Below, in pieces: positions 1-9,960 of a stretch of DNA of 64,000 bases. Source of the DNA: Heracleum sosnowskyi (lineage: Eukaryota > Streptophyta > Magnoliopsida > Apiales > Apiaceae); NCBI GenBank assembly GCA_030848705.1, contig JAUIZM010000094.1, positions 124,001 through 188,000 on the forward strand. The letters are read 5' to 3'. The notes below the pieces were generated by a model. The model did not search any database. It had not been told where the DNA came from and saw only the letters and a program-made list of their open reading frames with translations. The translations under genes and the position numbers were made by a program. The stretch's first letter is position 1; each line of letters starts with the position of its first letter.

Positions 1-2102
1 TCTACTTTGGTTGAAATAATAGGAATCTGTTTGATAGCCTCCCTGATCTCAGCATTAGAAACCAGTAGTTCTGACATATCTGAAGCCATTAACACCTGTG
101 ATTCTTGAACAACATTCATCTTGGGAACCAATGTGACCTTTACTCCCTGTATCTCATCTCTAAGATGACCCAGCTGATTATTTACAGAGGTGGAAGAAGA
201 AGACCGTTCATCCACTTGTGCCTTGAGAATATCTTTTTCAGCCTGGGACTCTTGTAGTTGTTTCTGAAGATTAGCTATTTGAGCCAACAAAGAAGCAGTG
301 TATGTGTCATTGTGTGCACTCATCTCAATTTCTTTCGATGGTGTTTCACTCACCTCACGTGCTTGTGTTTCGCTCTGTGTTTTACTAACCACTAGCTGTC
401 TATCCAGAGTAGGAGTTGAAGTACCTGCAGTAGAAATCACCATAGCCCCTTCTTGAGAGGTCACTGGTGGTGCAATGGGAGTTCGCGAATCCCAATCCAT
501 GGTAAAGTCCAGAAATTCATCAGAAATTGAAAACTGGATTGCTTCAGGTATGGACTTACCATGTTGCCCTTCACTTTCTCCAGTTAAAACTGCGAGTGAA
601 GAATCCCTTAGGGGAGCCAGAGATGTTCCCTCTGGGAGGGGAGAAAATGATTCTATTATTGTGGGCGAAGAACCAGATTTTCCCTCTGAAGCCTGTGAAG
701 GCTCTTCTACCGTGACAATGGTAGGTACTGTTTCACCAATTATTCCTATGTGCTCTCCTCTCTGAGTGTCCTGTTCATGAGTCTCTATTATTGTTTCAGA
801 AGTGTTTTCTCCCATTGTGAGTAAGGGGAGAGTGCTTGACTCTTTACAGAATGCCATGGCCTGATGGCGAATTTCAATAGATTCATCCTGTTGAGAGGAT
901 GTCTCTAGTAACTGTTCATTGGCCGTTTGAGAATCCATATCCTTTTGGGAGGATACAGACTGGCTTACAGATGCCTCAAGTAGTGTTCTTCTCTTCTTTA
1001 GTGGTGGAGGCAGAGCTGTGGGATCACTCTCATTAATATCTACTCCAGCTTGTTCTGTCAAACTTGTTGTAGCTGATTGTTCTAGGGGAGCGGTCAATGG
1101 ATTTGACTCTGTGTGTGGCTCTATGACCGTGGACAGAGATTGTGGTTCTACAATCCCTTGGTCAATCCTAAGAACCTCTTGGGTTAGTGGAGTAGCTGAG
1201 AGAGGATATATTACCTGAAGTGCCATGGTGTTAGGAGGCACCATTGAAGTTCCTGCTGACGAGGATCCAACCACTGGATGTTCAATAAAGAGTAGAGGTA
1301 ACTGTGGTTGCAGAATCCTTCTCAGATATGATTGTGGAACTACGGGTCTCCTTCCAGACTTGGAACTTGTGGACAAAGTTGAGTATATGAGAGAATTAGT
1401 GTGTGCGGGGACTTGAAAAGGAGTGTTTTGAAAAAGTGTTTTATGTTCATCAGAAAGAACATGATTCAACACTAGAGAAAGGAAACGAGAATAAAAGCAT
1501 TTAACTTTCTTTCCAGTTTGAATATCTCTAGTGTAATTGAAAATCCTCCTTATCAAGAGATCCCACACAAGAGTTCCTATGTCCAAGTTCAGGTTAAAAA
1601 CAGCAGCATAGGCAATGTTTTGTAGGAGAGAAGTTATGACTGGAAAGTTGTTTTTGGTAGAATTACTAAAAACTTTGGTTAGACAGTCAAAGAACAAATC
1701 CCACTCACATGCTAGATTACCCTTATTCAGACGAGGAAGAACAATATTTCCTTGGTAATCAATACTAGAGAAAAATGGAACTAACTCGTTATCAGTAGGG
1801 AATCTAACAAAATTATTAAGGGGAAAATGAAGTACTTGACAAAAGATCTCCTTAGTTACTGTGTACTGATGATCAGAAATATTGAATGTAAAAGATCGCA
1901 TATCTTCAGCAACAACAGCAGTTAAGCATAATAGACAAAGGGGTTCAATCTTTAAATCAACAGAAGCAGTGATAGCATAGCTAACAATTGATTGTTCATT
2001 TAAAAAATGAATCCACGGCCTAAAACGTTCAACAGAACACTTAAGGGGATCAAAATAGCCAACGTAATTATTAAAACGTTCAACAACAAACTCAGCAGCC
2101 AT
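1..2102 (-). CDS. Element A extra ORF (ORF3), N-terminal 700 codons
   Basis: Reading the minus strand from the ATG at 2102-2100, the frame stays open for 700 codons to the window edge. It begins MAAEFVVERF. The first ~230 residues match the ORF3 proteins of C and E in spacing and key blocks (WDLFFDCL, then CFYSRFLSLVLNHVLSDE), and more distantly that of B. A Ser/Pro/Thr-rich middle follows, with a basic cluster KKRR at 987-998 (residue ~368) that looks like a nuclear localisation signal. A conserved PIAPP block is near 465-480 and a predicted coiled coil near 170-290. I see no signal peptide or transmembrane stretch. The family is known to me only as an additional ORF of plant copia elements with no established function; a nuclear DNA- or RNA-binding role is a guess. 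Forward-strand ORFs across 475-1416 are antisense shadows of this gene. Confidence 0.85.
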   Translation of the reverse strand, partial: MAAEFVVERFNNYVGYFDPLKCSVERFRPWIHFLNEQSIVSYAITASVDLKIEPLCLLCLTAVVAEDMRSFTFNISDHQYTVTKEIFCQVLHFPLNNFVRFPTDNELVPFFSSIDYQGNIVLPRLNKGNLACEWDLFFDCLTKVFSNSTKNNFPVITSLLQNIAYAAVFNLNLDIGTLVWDLLIRRIFNYTRDIQTGKKVKCFYSRFLSLVLNHVLSDEHKTLFQNTPFQVPAHTNSLIYSTLSTSSKSGRRPVVPQSYLRRILQPQLPLLFIEHPVVGSSSAGTSMVPPNTMALQVIYPLSATPLTQEVLRIDQGIVEPQSLSTVIEPHTESNPLTAPLEQSATTSLTEQAGVDINESDPTALPPPLKKRRTLLEASVSQSVSSQKDMDSQTANEQLLETSSQQDESIEIRHQAMAFCKESSTLPLLTMGENTSETIIETHEQDTQRGEHIGIIGETVPTIVTVEEPSQASEGKSGSSPTIIESFSPLPEGTSLAPLRDSSLAVLTGESEGQHGKSIPEAIQFSISDEFLDFTMDWDSRTPIAPPVTSQEGAMVISTAGTSTPTLDRQLVVSKTQSETQAREVSETPSKEIEMSAHNDTYTASLLAQIANLQKQLQESQAEKDILKAQVDERSSSSTSVNNQLGHLRDEIQGVKVTLVPKMNVVQESQVLMASDMSELLVSNAEIREAIKQIPIISTKV

Positions 2103-2315
2103 TTGAAAATAAATAATAAAATTAAAAATATTACTAGAATAAAACAGCAATTAATAATAATAATTATCAGAAAAGAAATAAAATCCCAAGTAATTCACAA
2201 GAAAAATTTGCAATAGTTCGTTGTTCTAGGAATAAAACCCAAACTAGAGCAAAGTTAACTAAGTAAAAACTTGAGTTAGAAAGGAATGAGAGCAAAAGAA
2301 CCTTAGATGGCTTGG

Positions 2316-2323
2316 TATTTATA
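2316..2323 (-). promoter_or_regulatory. TATA box of the putative internal ORF3 promoter in A
   Basis: On the minus strand this reads TATAAATA in a CC-flanked context. It lies about 215 bp upstream of the ORF3 ATG and immediately downstream of the repeated GGTCATACCGAG motif array. The same order (array, TATA, leader, ATG) occurs before ORF3 in B, C and E. That repetition is the main reason to read it as a promoter rather than chance in AT-rich DNA. Confidence 0.6.
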
Positions 2324-2339
2324 GTGGAGGGTTCTGCTG

Positions 2340-2612
2340 AGCTCGGTATGACCTAAAGGGAGGTCATACCGAGTTTTTCTTGAGGTCATACCGAGCTATT
2401 CTGAGGTCATACCGAGAAAACAAAGTAAATACTAATTAAAAATAAAAAATAAAAACCAATATGACCTCTATGTTAGGTCATACCGTGTTTTTTTTGAAAT
2501 AAATAAACTAAACTAAACACCAATATGACCAAACCTGAGGTCATACCGTGTTTTGCATATAAATAAACTAAAACAAAAACCAATATGACCAAAGAAAAAG
2601 AGTCATACTGAG
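2340..2612. repeat. Array of AGGTCATACCGAG motifs upstream of A ORF3
   Basis: About ten copies of GGTCATAC or its complement GTATGACC occur in ~270 bp, in both orientations. The first two form an inverted pair separated by about five bases near 2342-2373, able to fold as a hairpin. Most full copies carry the CGAG or CG extension. The same motif is repeated in the LTR of A (9085-9335). It is absent as an array from the other elements, so it is element-specific. Confidence 0.85.
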
Positions 2613-2975
2613 AAAATTATCCACAGAAGCAGCAAAAACAGTACATTTACACAGAAAATTCTAACAAACCTGAAACCTTCTGCATAAAACAAATGAAAGA
2701 ACAAAAAAACTACTAAAAACCTGCAGAAAAATCTGAACAACAATATTTACAATCTGAAAAATATCTAAATGATTCTAAATAAATATATTTTCAATAAAAA
2801 TACATTTCTCCACTTAAAAAATATGAGAAAAATATTTTTAAAGAAAATAAAATATTTAGAGATATTTAAATACACAAGCATGTAACATTAAATTAAATGA
2901 GAATTAGCAAAGAATATCATTTAAATGACAAGTGAAAATGAAATTATAGAAAGAACAAATATGACAGAGATATTG
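2613..2975. other. AT-rich spacer between pol and ORF3 of A
   Basis: After the pol stop there are about 360 bases of A-rich sequence with no reading frame and no motif copies. Homologous AT-rich spacers follow pol in B, C and E. I see nothing else in it. Confidence 0.6.
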
Positions 2976-5900
2976 TTAATCACTAAGACTGTTTAACATT
3001 CCCAATTTACCAACTAACTTGATAAATGTGGATTCGTCAACAGATTTAGTGAATATATCTGCAGTTTGTTCTTCTGTGGGTACAAAATGTAACTCCACAG
3101 TTCCATTCATGACATGCTCTCTGATAAAATGATACCTGATATCAATGTGCTTCGTTCTCGAATGCTGCACAGGGTTGTTGGAGATTGCTATGGCACTTGT
3201 ATTATCACAAAATATGGGAATTTTGTCTAATGCAAAGCCATAGTCCTTTAATTGATTCCTTATCCATAAGATCTGAGCACAACAGCTTCCAGCAGCAATA
3301 TATTCAGCTTCTGCTGTTGAATTGGAAACTGTTTGCTGTTTCTTGCTATACCAGGAAATCAACCTACCTCCTAGGAATTGACAACTTCCTGAGGTACTCT
3401 TTCTATCCACAACACTACCTGCATAATCAGAATCTGTATATCCAACAAGATTAAAACCAGAATCTTTAGGGTACCAGATACCTAGATTAGGTGTACCCTT
3501 AAGATATCTCAAGATTCTTTTCACAGCAATGAGATGTACATCTCTAGGGTCCGTTTGGAACCTTGCACACAAGCATGTAGCATACATAATATCTGGTCTA
3601 CTTGCAGTAAGATAGAGTAAGGAGCCAATCATACCTCTGTAGCTTGTAACATCTACCTTGATAGATTTGTCAGAAGCTCCAAGTTTGATGGCTGTTGAAG
3701 ATGGAGTCCTTGCTGATGCTGAATCCTCCATATGATACTTCTTGAGGAGTTCTTTGAGATACTTGGATTGACAAATAAATATACCATTTGACCTTTGACT
3801 TACTTGTAATCCAAGAAAGAACTTCAGCTCACCCATCATACTCATTTCAAACTTACTCTGCATAAGCTCAGCAAATCTCTTACAGAGATTATCATTAGTA
3901 GACCCAAATATGATGTCATCCACATAGACTTGGACTAATATCATATCACTTTTGTGTTTCTTTGAAAAAAGAGTTTTGTCTATGATACCTCTAACAAAAC
4001 CATTTTCTAAAAGAAAACCAGAGAGAGTGTCATACCATTTTCTTGGGGCTTGTTTGAGACCATAGATAGCCTTAAAGAGAAAGTACACAAAGTCCAGCAG
4101 CTCCTGATTTTCAAAGCCAGGGGGTTGTTCCACATACACTTCTTCATCAAGTTCACCATTCAGGAATGCACTCTTAACATCCATTTGATAGACTTTAAAA
4201 TTGGAATAAGCAGCAAATGCTAAGAACATCCTGATGGCCTCAAGTCTAGCCACTGGAGCATAGGTTTCATCATAGTCAATGCCTTCAGCTTGAGAATACC
4301 CTTGTGCAACCAGTCTTGCCTTGTTTCTTGTAACAATGCCTTCCTCATCTAGCTTGTTCCTGTATACCCATCTTGTACCAACTACTTTCTTGTTCTTTGG
4401 CCTGGGTACCAGCTTCCAGACTTGTTGTTGTTCAAATTGATTGAGTTCATCTTGCATAGCAATCACCCAATCTGGATCAGTCAGTGCTTCCTCAGTTTTC
4501 TTTGGCTCCATTTTAGATAGAAATGCTGAGAAAAGACATTCATTCTGAGAAGCACTTCTAGTTTTAACTCCAACATCTGGATCACCAATGATCAGCTCAA
4601 AAGGATGAGCTCTATTCCAAACAGTCTGTCTTGGAAGATTTGACCTTGATGATTCACCTTGAAATTCACTTTGATGTTGTGAGTGACTAGTTGATCCTTC
4701 ATTTGCTCCCCCTGAGTTGTTGTCTGTTTGCCTTGATGATTCTTCTCCAGTGTTGGTGGTATCTCCATTGTTACCAGTGTTTCCACCACCATCACCATCA
4801 CCATGATCATTATCATCATTGTTATTATCATCACCAGCAATAACTTCAGGTGGGGCTTCATCATCTGATTCTGAGTCTGGCAAGTTATCAAACTTCAGCT
4901 TTTCAGATGAGTCTCCTTTTTGGATACTGGGGAACTTAGTGTCATCAAAAGTAACATTGACACTTTCCTTTACTGTGTGACTGCCAACCACGTAGACCCT
5001 GTAAGATCTTCTGGAATAACCAACAAAAATAGCTTCTTGTGCCTTTGCATCAAACTTACCACGTTTAACATTTTCATCTATAAGCACAAAGCATTTTGCT
5101 CCAAATACATGAAAGTACTTGACAGTTGGTTTCTTGTTGTTCATGATCTCATACGGAGTCTTCATTAAATCCTTGTTGATTAAAGTTCGATTCTGAGTAT
5201 AACAAGCTGTATTCGCTGCTTCAGCCCAAAAGTACATTGGAAGTTTGGACTCACTTAGCATAGTCCTAGCTGCTTCAATCAATGTACGATTCTTTCTTTC
5301 CACTACTCCATTTTGTTGAGGAGTTCTAGGGGCAGAATACTGTCTTGTTATTCCTTTATCAGCACAAAAGTCATTTAGAATGGCATTTTTGAATTCAGTA
5401 CCATTATCTGACCTTATGGCTCTAACAGGGAATCTCGAATCCAGCTCAATCAACTTTATGTGGCCAATCACCAGGAATGGGGTCTCATCCTTGGAATGTA
5501 GGAACAAAACCCATGTAAATTTAGAAAAGTCATCAACAATCACAAGTGCATATTGTTTCTTTGACATGGACATCACATTAACTGGACCAAACAAATCCAT
5601 GTGCAGTAGCTGAAGAGGTTCAGTTATTGATGATGTGTCAGTGCCCTTGTGAGAAGCTTTCTTTGACTTTCCTTTCTGACATGCCTCACACAGTCCTTCC
5701 TGTGTAAATTCCATCTGAGGCAAACCTCTAACCAATTCCCTCTTGACTAAAGAGTTCATGGTTTTGAAGTTAAGGTGAGACATCTTCTTGTGCCATAGCC
5801 AACTATCATCTGATGAAGCTTTAGCATAAAAACAATTAACTTCATCTTTGAATCCTGAGTTCAGATCAGCTATGAACAAGTCACCTTTCCTTACTCCTTG

Positions 5901-6257
5901 AAGAGCAGGCTTTCCATTCTTCTTGTGAAGGATCTGACACTTATCTCTTTCAAAGGAAACAGCATATCCTCTGTCACAGAACTGACTGATGCTGAGAAGA
6001 TTGAACGTCAGACCTTCCACAAATGAAACATCTTCAATGATAACATTTCCGTACTTCAAACAGCCATATCCTTTCGTAATACCCTTGCTGTTATCTCCAA
6101 AGGTAACTACTGGGCCAGCTTTCACAACCACATCTGATAGTAGGGCTCTATCTCCGGTCATATGCCTTGAACAGCCACTGTCAAGAATCCACATAACACG
6201 GTTTACCTGTTTAACTCCCTGCAATATCAGATTGATTAGTCCTTCCTCGGAGCCCAA
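2976..6257 (-). CDS. pol: Element A Pol polyprotein (protease, integrase, RT, RNase H)
   Basis: This is an intact frame of 1093 codons on the minus strand. In order it shows the aspartic protease start WILDSGCSRHMTG (about residues 23-35); the GAG-pre-integrase/HHCC zinc finger ending in CEACQKGK; the integrase core with LHMDLFGPV, RSDNGTEF and NGVVERKNRTL; reverse transcriptase with QMDVKSAFLNG and the catalytic YVDD; and RNase H with TDSDYAG, AEAEYIAAG and a C-terminal NNPVQHSRTKHIDIRYHF block. This protease-integrase-RT-RNase H order defines Ty1/copia. The listed 5' end is a TTG overlapping gag in another frame. The functional start is probably set by splicing or another bypass at the junction (6217-6240). 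No stops or frameshifts are visible, so the enzyme could be functional. Confidence 0.95.
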   Translation of the reverse strand: MGSEEGLINLILQGVKQVNRVMWILDSGCSRHMTGDRALLSDVVVKAGPVVTFGDNSKGITKGYGCLKYGNVIIEDVSFVEGLTFNLLSISQFCDRGYAVSFERDKCQILHKKNGKPALQGVRKGDLFIADLNSGFKDEVNCFYAKASSDDSWLWHKKMSHLNFKTMNSLVKRELVRGLPQMEFTQEGLCEACQKGKSKKASHKGTDTSSITEPLQLLHMDLFGPVNVMSMSKKQYALVIVDDFSKFTWVLFLHSKDETPFLVIGHIKLIELDSRFPVRAIRSDNGTEFKNAILNDFCADKGITRQYSAPRTPQQNGVVERKNRTLIEAARTMLSESKLPMYFWAEAANTACYTQNRTLINKDLMKTPYEIMNNKKPTVKYFHVFGAKCFVLIDENVKRGKFDAKAQEAIFVGYSRRSYRVYVVGSHTVKESVNVTFDDTKFPSIQKGDSSEKLKFDNLPDSESDDEAPPEVIAGDDNNNDDNDHGDGDGGGNTGNNGDTTNTGEESSRQTDNNSGGANEGSTSHSQHQSEFQGESSRSNLPRQTVWNRAHPFELIIGDPDVGVKTRSASQNECLFSAFLSKMEPKKTEEALTDPDWVIAMQDELNQFEQQQVWKLVPRPKNKKVVGTRWVYRNKLDEEGIVTRNKARLVAQGYSQAEGIDYDETYAPVARLEAIRMFLAFAAYSNFKVYQMDVKSAFLNGELDEEVYVEQPPGFENQELLDFVYFLFKAIYGLKQAPRKWYDTLSGFLLENGFVRGIIDKTLFSKKHKSDMILVQVYVDDIIFGSTNDNLCKRFAELMQSKFEMSMMGELKFFLGLQVSQRSNGIFICQSKYLKELLKKYHMEDSASARTPSSTAIKLGASDKSIKVDVTSYRGMIGSLLYLTASRPDIMYATCLCARFQTDPRDVHLIAVKRILRYLKGTPNLGIWYPKDSGFNLVGYTDSDYAGSVVDRKSTSGSCQFLGGRLISWYSKKQQTVSNSTAEAEYIAAGSCCAQILWIRNQLKDYGFALDKIPIFCDNTSAIAISNNPVQHSRTKHIDIRYHFIREHVMNGTVELHFVPTEEQTADIFTKSVDESTFIKLVGKLGMLNSLSD
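6217..6240 (-). promoter_or_regulatory. Gag-pol junction of A: stop codon in branch-point-like CTAAT, then TTGCAG|GG
   Basis: On the minus strand the gag stop TAA (6238-6236) lies inside CTAAT (6239-6235). TTGCAG, ending at 6219, follows 17 nt after the branch-like A. The layout matches the junctions in C (30321-30342) and B (10887-10916) although the surrounding proteins have diverged. It resembles a plant 3' splice site. The donor is not identified. Confidence 0.5.
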
Positions 6258-8476
6258 AATTGATTGGGTCCGGCATACTTAAAGAACTGGCCTTTGTCAG
6301 GCAAAACAACATTTCTAATTAAAACTACTTCATCCTTTTTCACATAAGAGCGTTTCCATTTATAGCCAGCCTTAACACATTTCTGAGTAGGCTTAGGGAT
6401 AAATGAATCCACTTTAGTCTGAGGAGGACTAGTAGTCTTTGATTTAACATGCTTCTTATTATTAACATGTTGACGTGGTGCAGTCTTATCACTAGATACA
6501 TGCTTTTTATTAAAGAAAGCATACATAACATTAAAAGCACAAGACATGCAATTACTCACACCACATGCTTTATGAGAAGAATTAATAGCAGGCATGTTAT
6601 TTCTACAGTTGTTTTGATCCAACTTATGGATATGTGATTTAGTCTTTTTAGTTGTAGCAACTTTGACTGGAATATCAGATATACACTTTTTGGACTGTTC
6701 AACTTCCAAAGCCATATCTTCTTCACGAATCTCTTCAGCAATGATTATAGAGTATTCATTCATAGGATCTGCTATGGATTCTTTACAGAAGGGTGTTTCA
6801 ATACCCTTAAGTATATAAGGAACAACCTTTCCTTCTTCTCTGACTCTACAAGGTGTATTAATACCAAGCAATCCTATAGCCTCGTTATAATCATAACCTA
6901 TACTGACATGATTACCAATAGCTTGTTTATTGAAAATTTCTTTAGCCGTTTTACAAGAGTTGTAATAGGCATTAGCTTTGGTTTTAAGCTCACTAATCTG
7001 ATCTTTGAGAATGGTTTCCAGTTGAATATAACATTTAACCCTATTCTCAAGAAAAGCAATTTTCTCAGTAAGTTCATCCTGATTAACATGCACAAGTTTC
7101 AATTCTTTTAATTCCTTTTCAAGATTTGTGTTTAAAAGATTTATTCTATCATTTTCAGTGCGTGCACAACTTATGGTGCCACCAAGATGATAAATCATTT
7201 CAGCGTCAGTAAAGGTTACCTCTGACATGTATCTGGATGAAGTGCTTTCCTCTTTAGCCATTAAAGCAAGGTTCCCCATCTCACCTGCTTCTTCATCACT
7301 GTCAGTGTCATCCCAACTCTTTCCCTCAGCAACATATGCTTTCCCAATCTTGTTCTTCTTGCTAGAATCAAATGTGTTTCTGGTCACTTGCTTTGGCTTC
7401 CTGCACTCAGTAGCAAAGTGACCCAACTCATTGCAATTGTAGCATCTGATTATGCTCCTATCCACAGTTCCAGTTTTGTAGCCACCCCTTGTGCCACTTG
7501 AAGATGAAGATCCACCTCTCTGAAATCTGGGTCTGAACTTAAGATTGGGATTCCTCTTGAATCTGAACTTCCCAAATTTCCTGACTATCAAAGCCAAGTC
7601 ACCATCCTCCAGCTGATCAAGTTCTTCTAAAGAATAGAAGTCACCACCAGATTGATCAATGGATGTTAATCCATATTCAGCATCAATAACATTCATGTGA
7701 GAACTGGAAGGTTGAACAGCCTTCACTTCCAGTCTCTGTGGGACTTCAGCAGCCAATGCAGTAGAGGTACCAACAATTTTCCCAGTTCCATACAGCTCCC
7801 TTTGTTGAATCTGCTCCAGCTCATAGGTCTTGAAAACACCATACAATCTCCCCAAAGCAATCTCATTCATATCTCTTGCTTCTCTAATGGCAGATATTTT
7901 ATGCTCCAAATGAGGTGGAAGTGTAAGAAGGAACTTCTTGTTAATCTCCTTGTTGGTGTAGTGCTTCCCGTTGAGATTCAGATCATTGATTAATTTATTG
8001 TATCTCTCAAAAACCTGAGAGATACCTTCACCAGGGTTTGATCTGAAATGCTCATATTGTGAGGTGAGAATTTCCAGCATATTCTCCCTAACTTCTTCTG
8101 TCCCCTCATTGATTATCTCTATGGTTCCCCAAATATGTTTGGCAGTTTCACAATTTAGGACATGATTATGCATGATAGGATCAAGGCTCTCAATAAGGAT
8201 CAACTGAAGACAGGAATCCAAGGTAACATCCTCTTTCTCATCAGGAGTGTACTCCTTGGGATCTTTAGGGTACATACTAGCAGGCCTAGTAACAACGATA
8301 TCCACTGTTATCTCTTCCTCAATAATCATAGGGAGTTTGGGACCTTTCTTCAGCACATCAATGTATTTAGGATTTGCAACCTTAAGAAATAGGAGCATTT
8401 TCTTCTTCCACATAGAATAATGCTCCTTGCTGAACATTGGGATTTTGACAGTACCAACTTTCTGAGTTGTAGACAT
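6236..8476 (-). CDS. gag: Element A Gag polyprotein with CCHC zinc knuckle
   Basis: This intact 746-codon frame on the minus strand starts with ATG about 90 bp inside the PBS. The N-terminal ~300 residues (FSKEHYSMWKKKMLLFL, then WGTIEIINEGTEEV) match the UBN2-type Gag domain of plant copia elements. A basic, Ser-rich linker precedes a zinc knuckle CYNCNELGHFATEC near residue 345. After it come a coiled-coil-like Lys/Glu-rich region and a second Cys-rich patch (CGVSNCMSC) near residue 665. The protein ends ...NQFWAPRKD just before the junction. Gag forms the cytoplasmic virus-like particle and packages RNA. Element C lacks the N-terminal domain, so this is the only complete Gag in the window. 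Confidence 0.93.
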   Translation of the reverse strand: MSTTQKVGTVKIPMFSKEHYSMWKKKMLLFLKVANPKYIDVLKKGPKLPMIIEEEITVDIVVTRPASMYPKDPKEYTPDEKEDVTLDSCLQLILIESLDPIMHNHVLNCETAKHIWGTIEIINEGTEEVRENMLEILTSQYEHFRSNPGEGISQVFERYNKLINDLNLNGKHYTNKEINKKFLLTLPPHLEHKISAIREARDMNEIALGRLYGVFKTYELEQIQQRELYGTGKIVGTSTALAAEVPQRLEVKAVQPSSSHMNVIDAEYGLTSIDQSGGDFYSLEELDQLEDGDLALIVRKFGKFRFKRNPNLKFRPRFQRGGSSSSSGTRGGYKTGTVDRSIIRCYNCNELGHFATECRKPKQVTRNTFDSSKKNKIGKAYVAEGKSWDDTDSDEEAGEMGNLALMAKEESTSSRYMSEVTFTDAEMIYHLGGTISCARTENDRINLLNTNLEKELKELKLVHVNQDELTEKIAFLENRVKCYIQLETILKDQISELKTKANAYYNSCKTAKEIFNKQAIGNHVSIGYDYNEAIGLLGINTPCRVREEGKVVPYILKGIETPFCKESIADPMNEYSIIIAEEIREEDMALEVEQSKKCISDIPVKVATTKKTKSHIHKLDQNNCRNNMPAINSSHKACGVSNCMSCAFNVMYAFFNKKHVSSDKTAPRQHVNNKKHVKSKTTSPPQTKVDSFIPKPTQKCVKAGYKWKRSYVKKDEVVLIRNVVLPDKGQFFKYAGPNQFWAPRKD

Positions 8477-8563
8477 TTTTGAGATTTTTAGAAAAATAAA
8501 AATTTCAGAGTTAAGAAAAAAATCTCAAACAATTGGATCTTTGATTAGTATATCAATCAAAAG

Positions 8564-8575
8564 GCTCTGATGCCA
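8564..8575 (-). other. Primer-binding site of A (initiator tRNA-Met type)
   Basis: On the minus strand TGGCATCAGAGC starts two bases inside the LTR end. It differs at one position from TGGTATCAGAGC, which is found in C and D and is complementary to plant initiator tRNA-Met. It fixes the LTR edge at 8578. The untranslated leader between it and the gag ATG (8477-8563) holds no other feature. Confidence 0.85.
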
Positions 8576-8577
8576 AT

Positions 8578-9960
8578 TGTTAGGTCCTGATAAGTTTGTA
8601 GAAGGGGGGTTGAATACAAACTATACCGTTTTATCGAAATTTGCTCTTTGAATAATTTAACAATTAAGAACAAATTAATGCGGAATATAAATGAAACAAG
8701 ATTCAAGTTAAATATAACTAATATTAAACTTGAAGGGTGTTGCAAATACAATATGGATTACAAAGTATTTATCTCAAACTAATTAATACAAATTTAGAAT
8801 AAATTCGACATGAACTTTTCTAATATTTGTAATAAAAAGATCGAATGCTAAAAGCAAGTTCGAGATAAATTCTAGGGATAAAAATCCGCTAGATGATCAA
8901 AGCAATACAAGTAATCAACTTCTAGTGGTTTGGATTTAACAATACAAACTAGAATTAATTGCTTGAGAAGAAATAAGATTTAATGCTTCTTGTGTTCTTG
9001 AGAGTAAATGCTTCAATGTCTCTTTCTTTTGTTCAACTGCCTTCTTTTTCTGTTCTGTCTAGCAATTAATACAATTCAATTAAGCCTTGTATGACCTGCC
9101 AACAGAACTCGGTAGAACCTGTAAGATCAGTATGACCTGAAACATATTTTCTAATTTCCGGTAGAACCTTAAAAGAAGATTGTATGACCTGCCAAAAAGT
9201 ACTTAGCATGACCTGAAAAATGACTTAGTATGACCTAATAAATAACTCAGTAGAACCTTAAAAATAGGTCATACCGAGTTATCCATCATGGTCATACCGA
9301 GTTTCTTAGAATAATTAAAGCAGGTCATACTAGTTCATTTTCAGAAAATCCTTTTAATTTAATTAGTTAGATTAAATTAATTCTTTTAAATAGAATTAAG
9401 TTAATAAATAATTTAAACTACTAACCTAATTAATTTAATAAATAAATTAATTCTGATAGAATTAATTTATTAATTAAATTAAATTATTAAATCAAATAAG
9501 ATATTCTTAAAACCTTGCATTTCTCCCTCTTCTGAAAACCACTGAATATAGATGATTTAATTCCACTGATGATGTCGTCATTTGATGCACTGTCTGGTTT
9601 CATGAATAACTGACTTCAATGATAATTCTTCATCTTTAAAATATTTAAAGCTGTGGCTTCTTTCCTTTAGCTTTGACAAAACTCTGTATCCTGTACTTCT
9701 TCCGTCACCACTGGAAATCTCTGTCACTGTAGTAAATCCACTTACTTGAATACTTCACTGAGGCTTGAACAATAAATTGAACTTCTTTCAATGTAGAATA
9801 ACTTCAAGTCTGTAGATGACTTTAATTCTCCATTCTCTTGACAGATAAAACTATCTGAGATTCCTGTGACATATTAACTTATTATTTACTTATTACATAC
9901 TTGTTTAAATTAAGTTGTTTCCTCGGAATATTAATAGGCCTAAACATATGCCTTTCAACA
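8578..9960 (-). repeat. 5' LTR of element A (1383 bp)
   Basis: The ends on the minus strand are TGTTGAAAGG... and ...GACCTAACA, a TG...CA pair. The inner edge is defined by the PBS, the outer edge by the abrupt start of element B's gag frame at 9961. A 250-bp block of the element's regulatory motif lies at 9085-9335, and a very AT-rich stretch at 9340-9500. The partner 3' LTR is outside the window, so age cannot be estimated. Confidence 0.85.
9085..9335. repeat. GGTCATAC / GTATGACC motif array in the LTR of A
   Basis: About eight copies of GTATGACCT or AGGTCATAC occur in both orientations, interspersed with a variant GTAGAACCT (three or four copies). Two copies carry the full CCGAG extension seen in the ORF3 spacer array. 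It lies roughly 625-875 bp from the LTR start as transcribed, where promoter elements would be expected. I see no convincing TATA box beside it. Confidence 0.8.

Larger units (their letters stand above)
1..9960 (-). mobile_element. Element A: Ty1/copia (Sirevirus-like) LTR retrotransposon, 3' end left of window
   Basis: Read on the minus strand the order is 5' LTR (8578-9960), PBS, gag, pol, spacer and extra ORF (ORF3), which runs off the left edge. The right edge at 9960 abuts the interior of element B's gag reading frame, so A inserted into B in the opposite orientation. The 3' LTR and the second copy of the target-site duplication lie outside the window. Gag, pol and the visible ORF3 are all free of stops, unlike the other copia elements here, so A is the best candidate for a recently active autonomous copy. 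The Sirevirus-like assignment rests on the style of the pol protein and the presence of a 3' ORF; it is inference, not a phylogeny. Confidence 0.93.

Noticed and set aside
475..1416. Forward-strand ORFs of 62-96 codons
   Set aside because: They lie antisense to the continuous ORF3 frame of element A (2102 down to 1) and resemble no protein.
6236..6257. -1 ribosomal frameshift between gag and pol of A
   Set aside because: The 22-base overlap exists only in A; in B and C the pol frame is closed before the junction, and no clear slippery heptamer plus pseudoknot is visible. A shared splice-like signal fits all three better.
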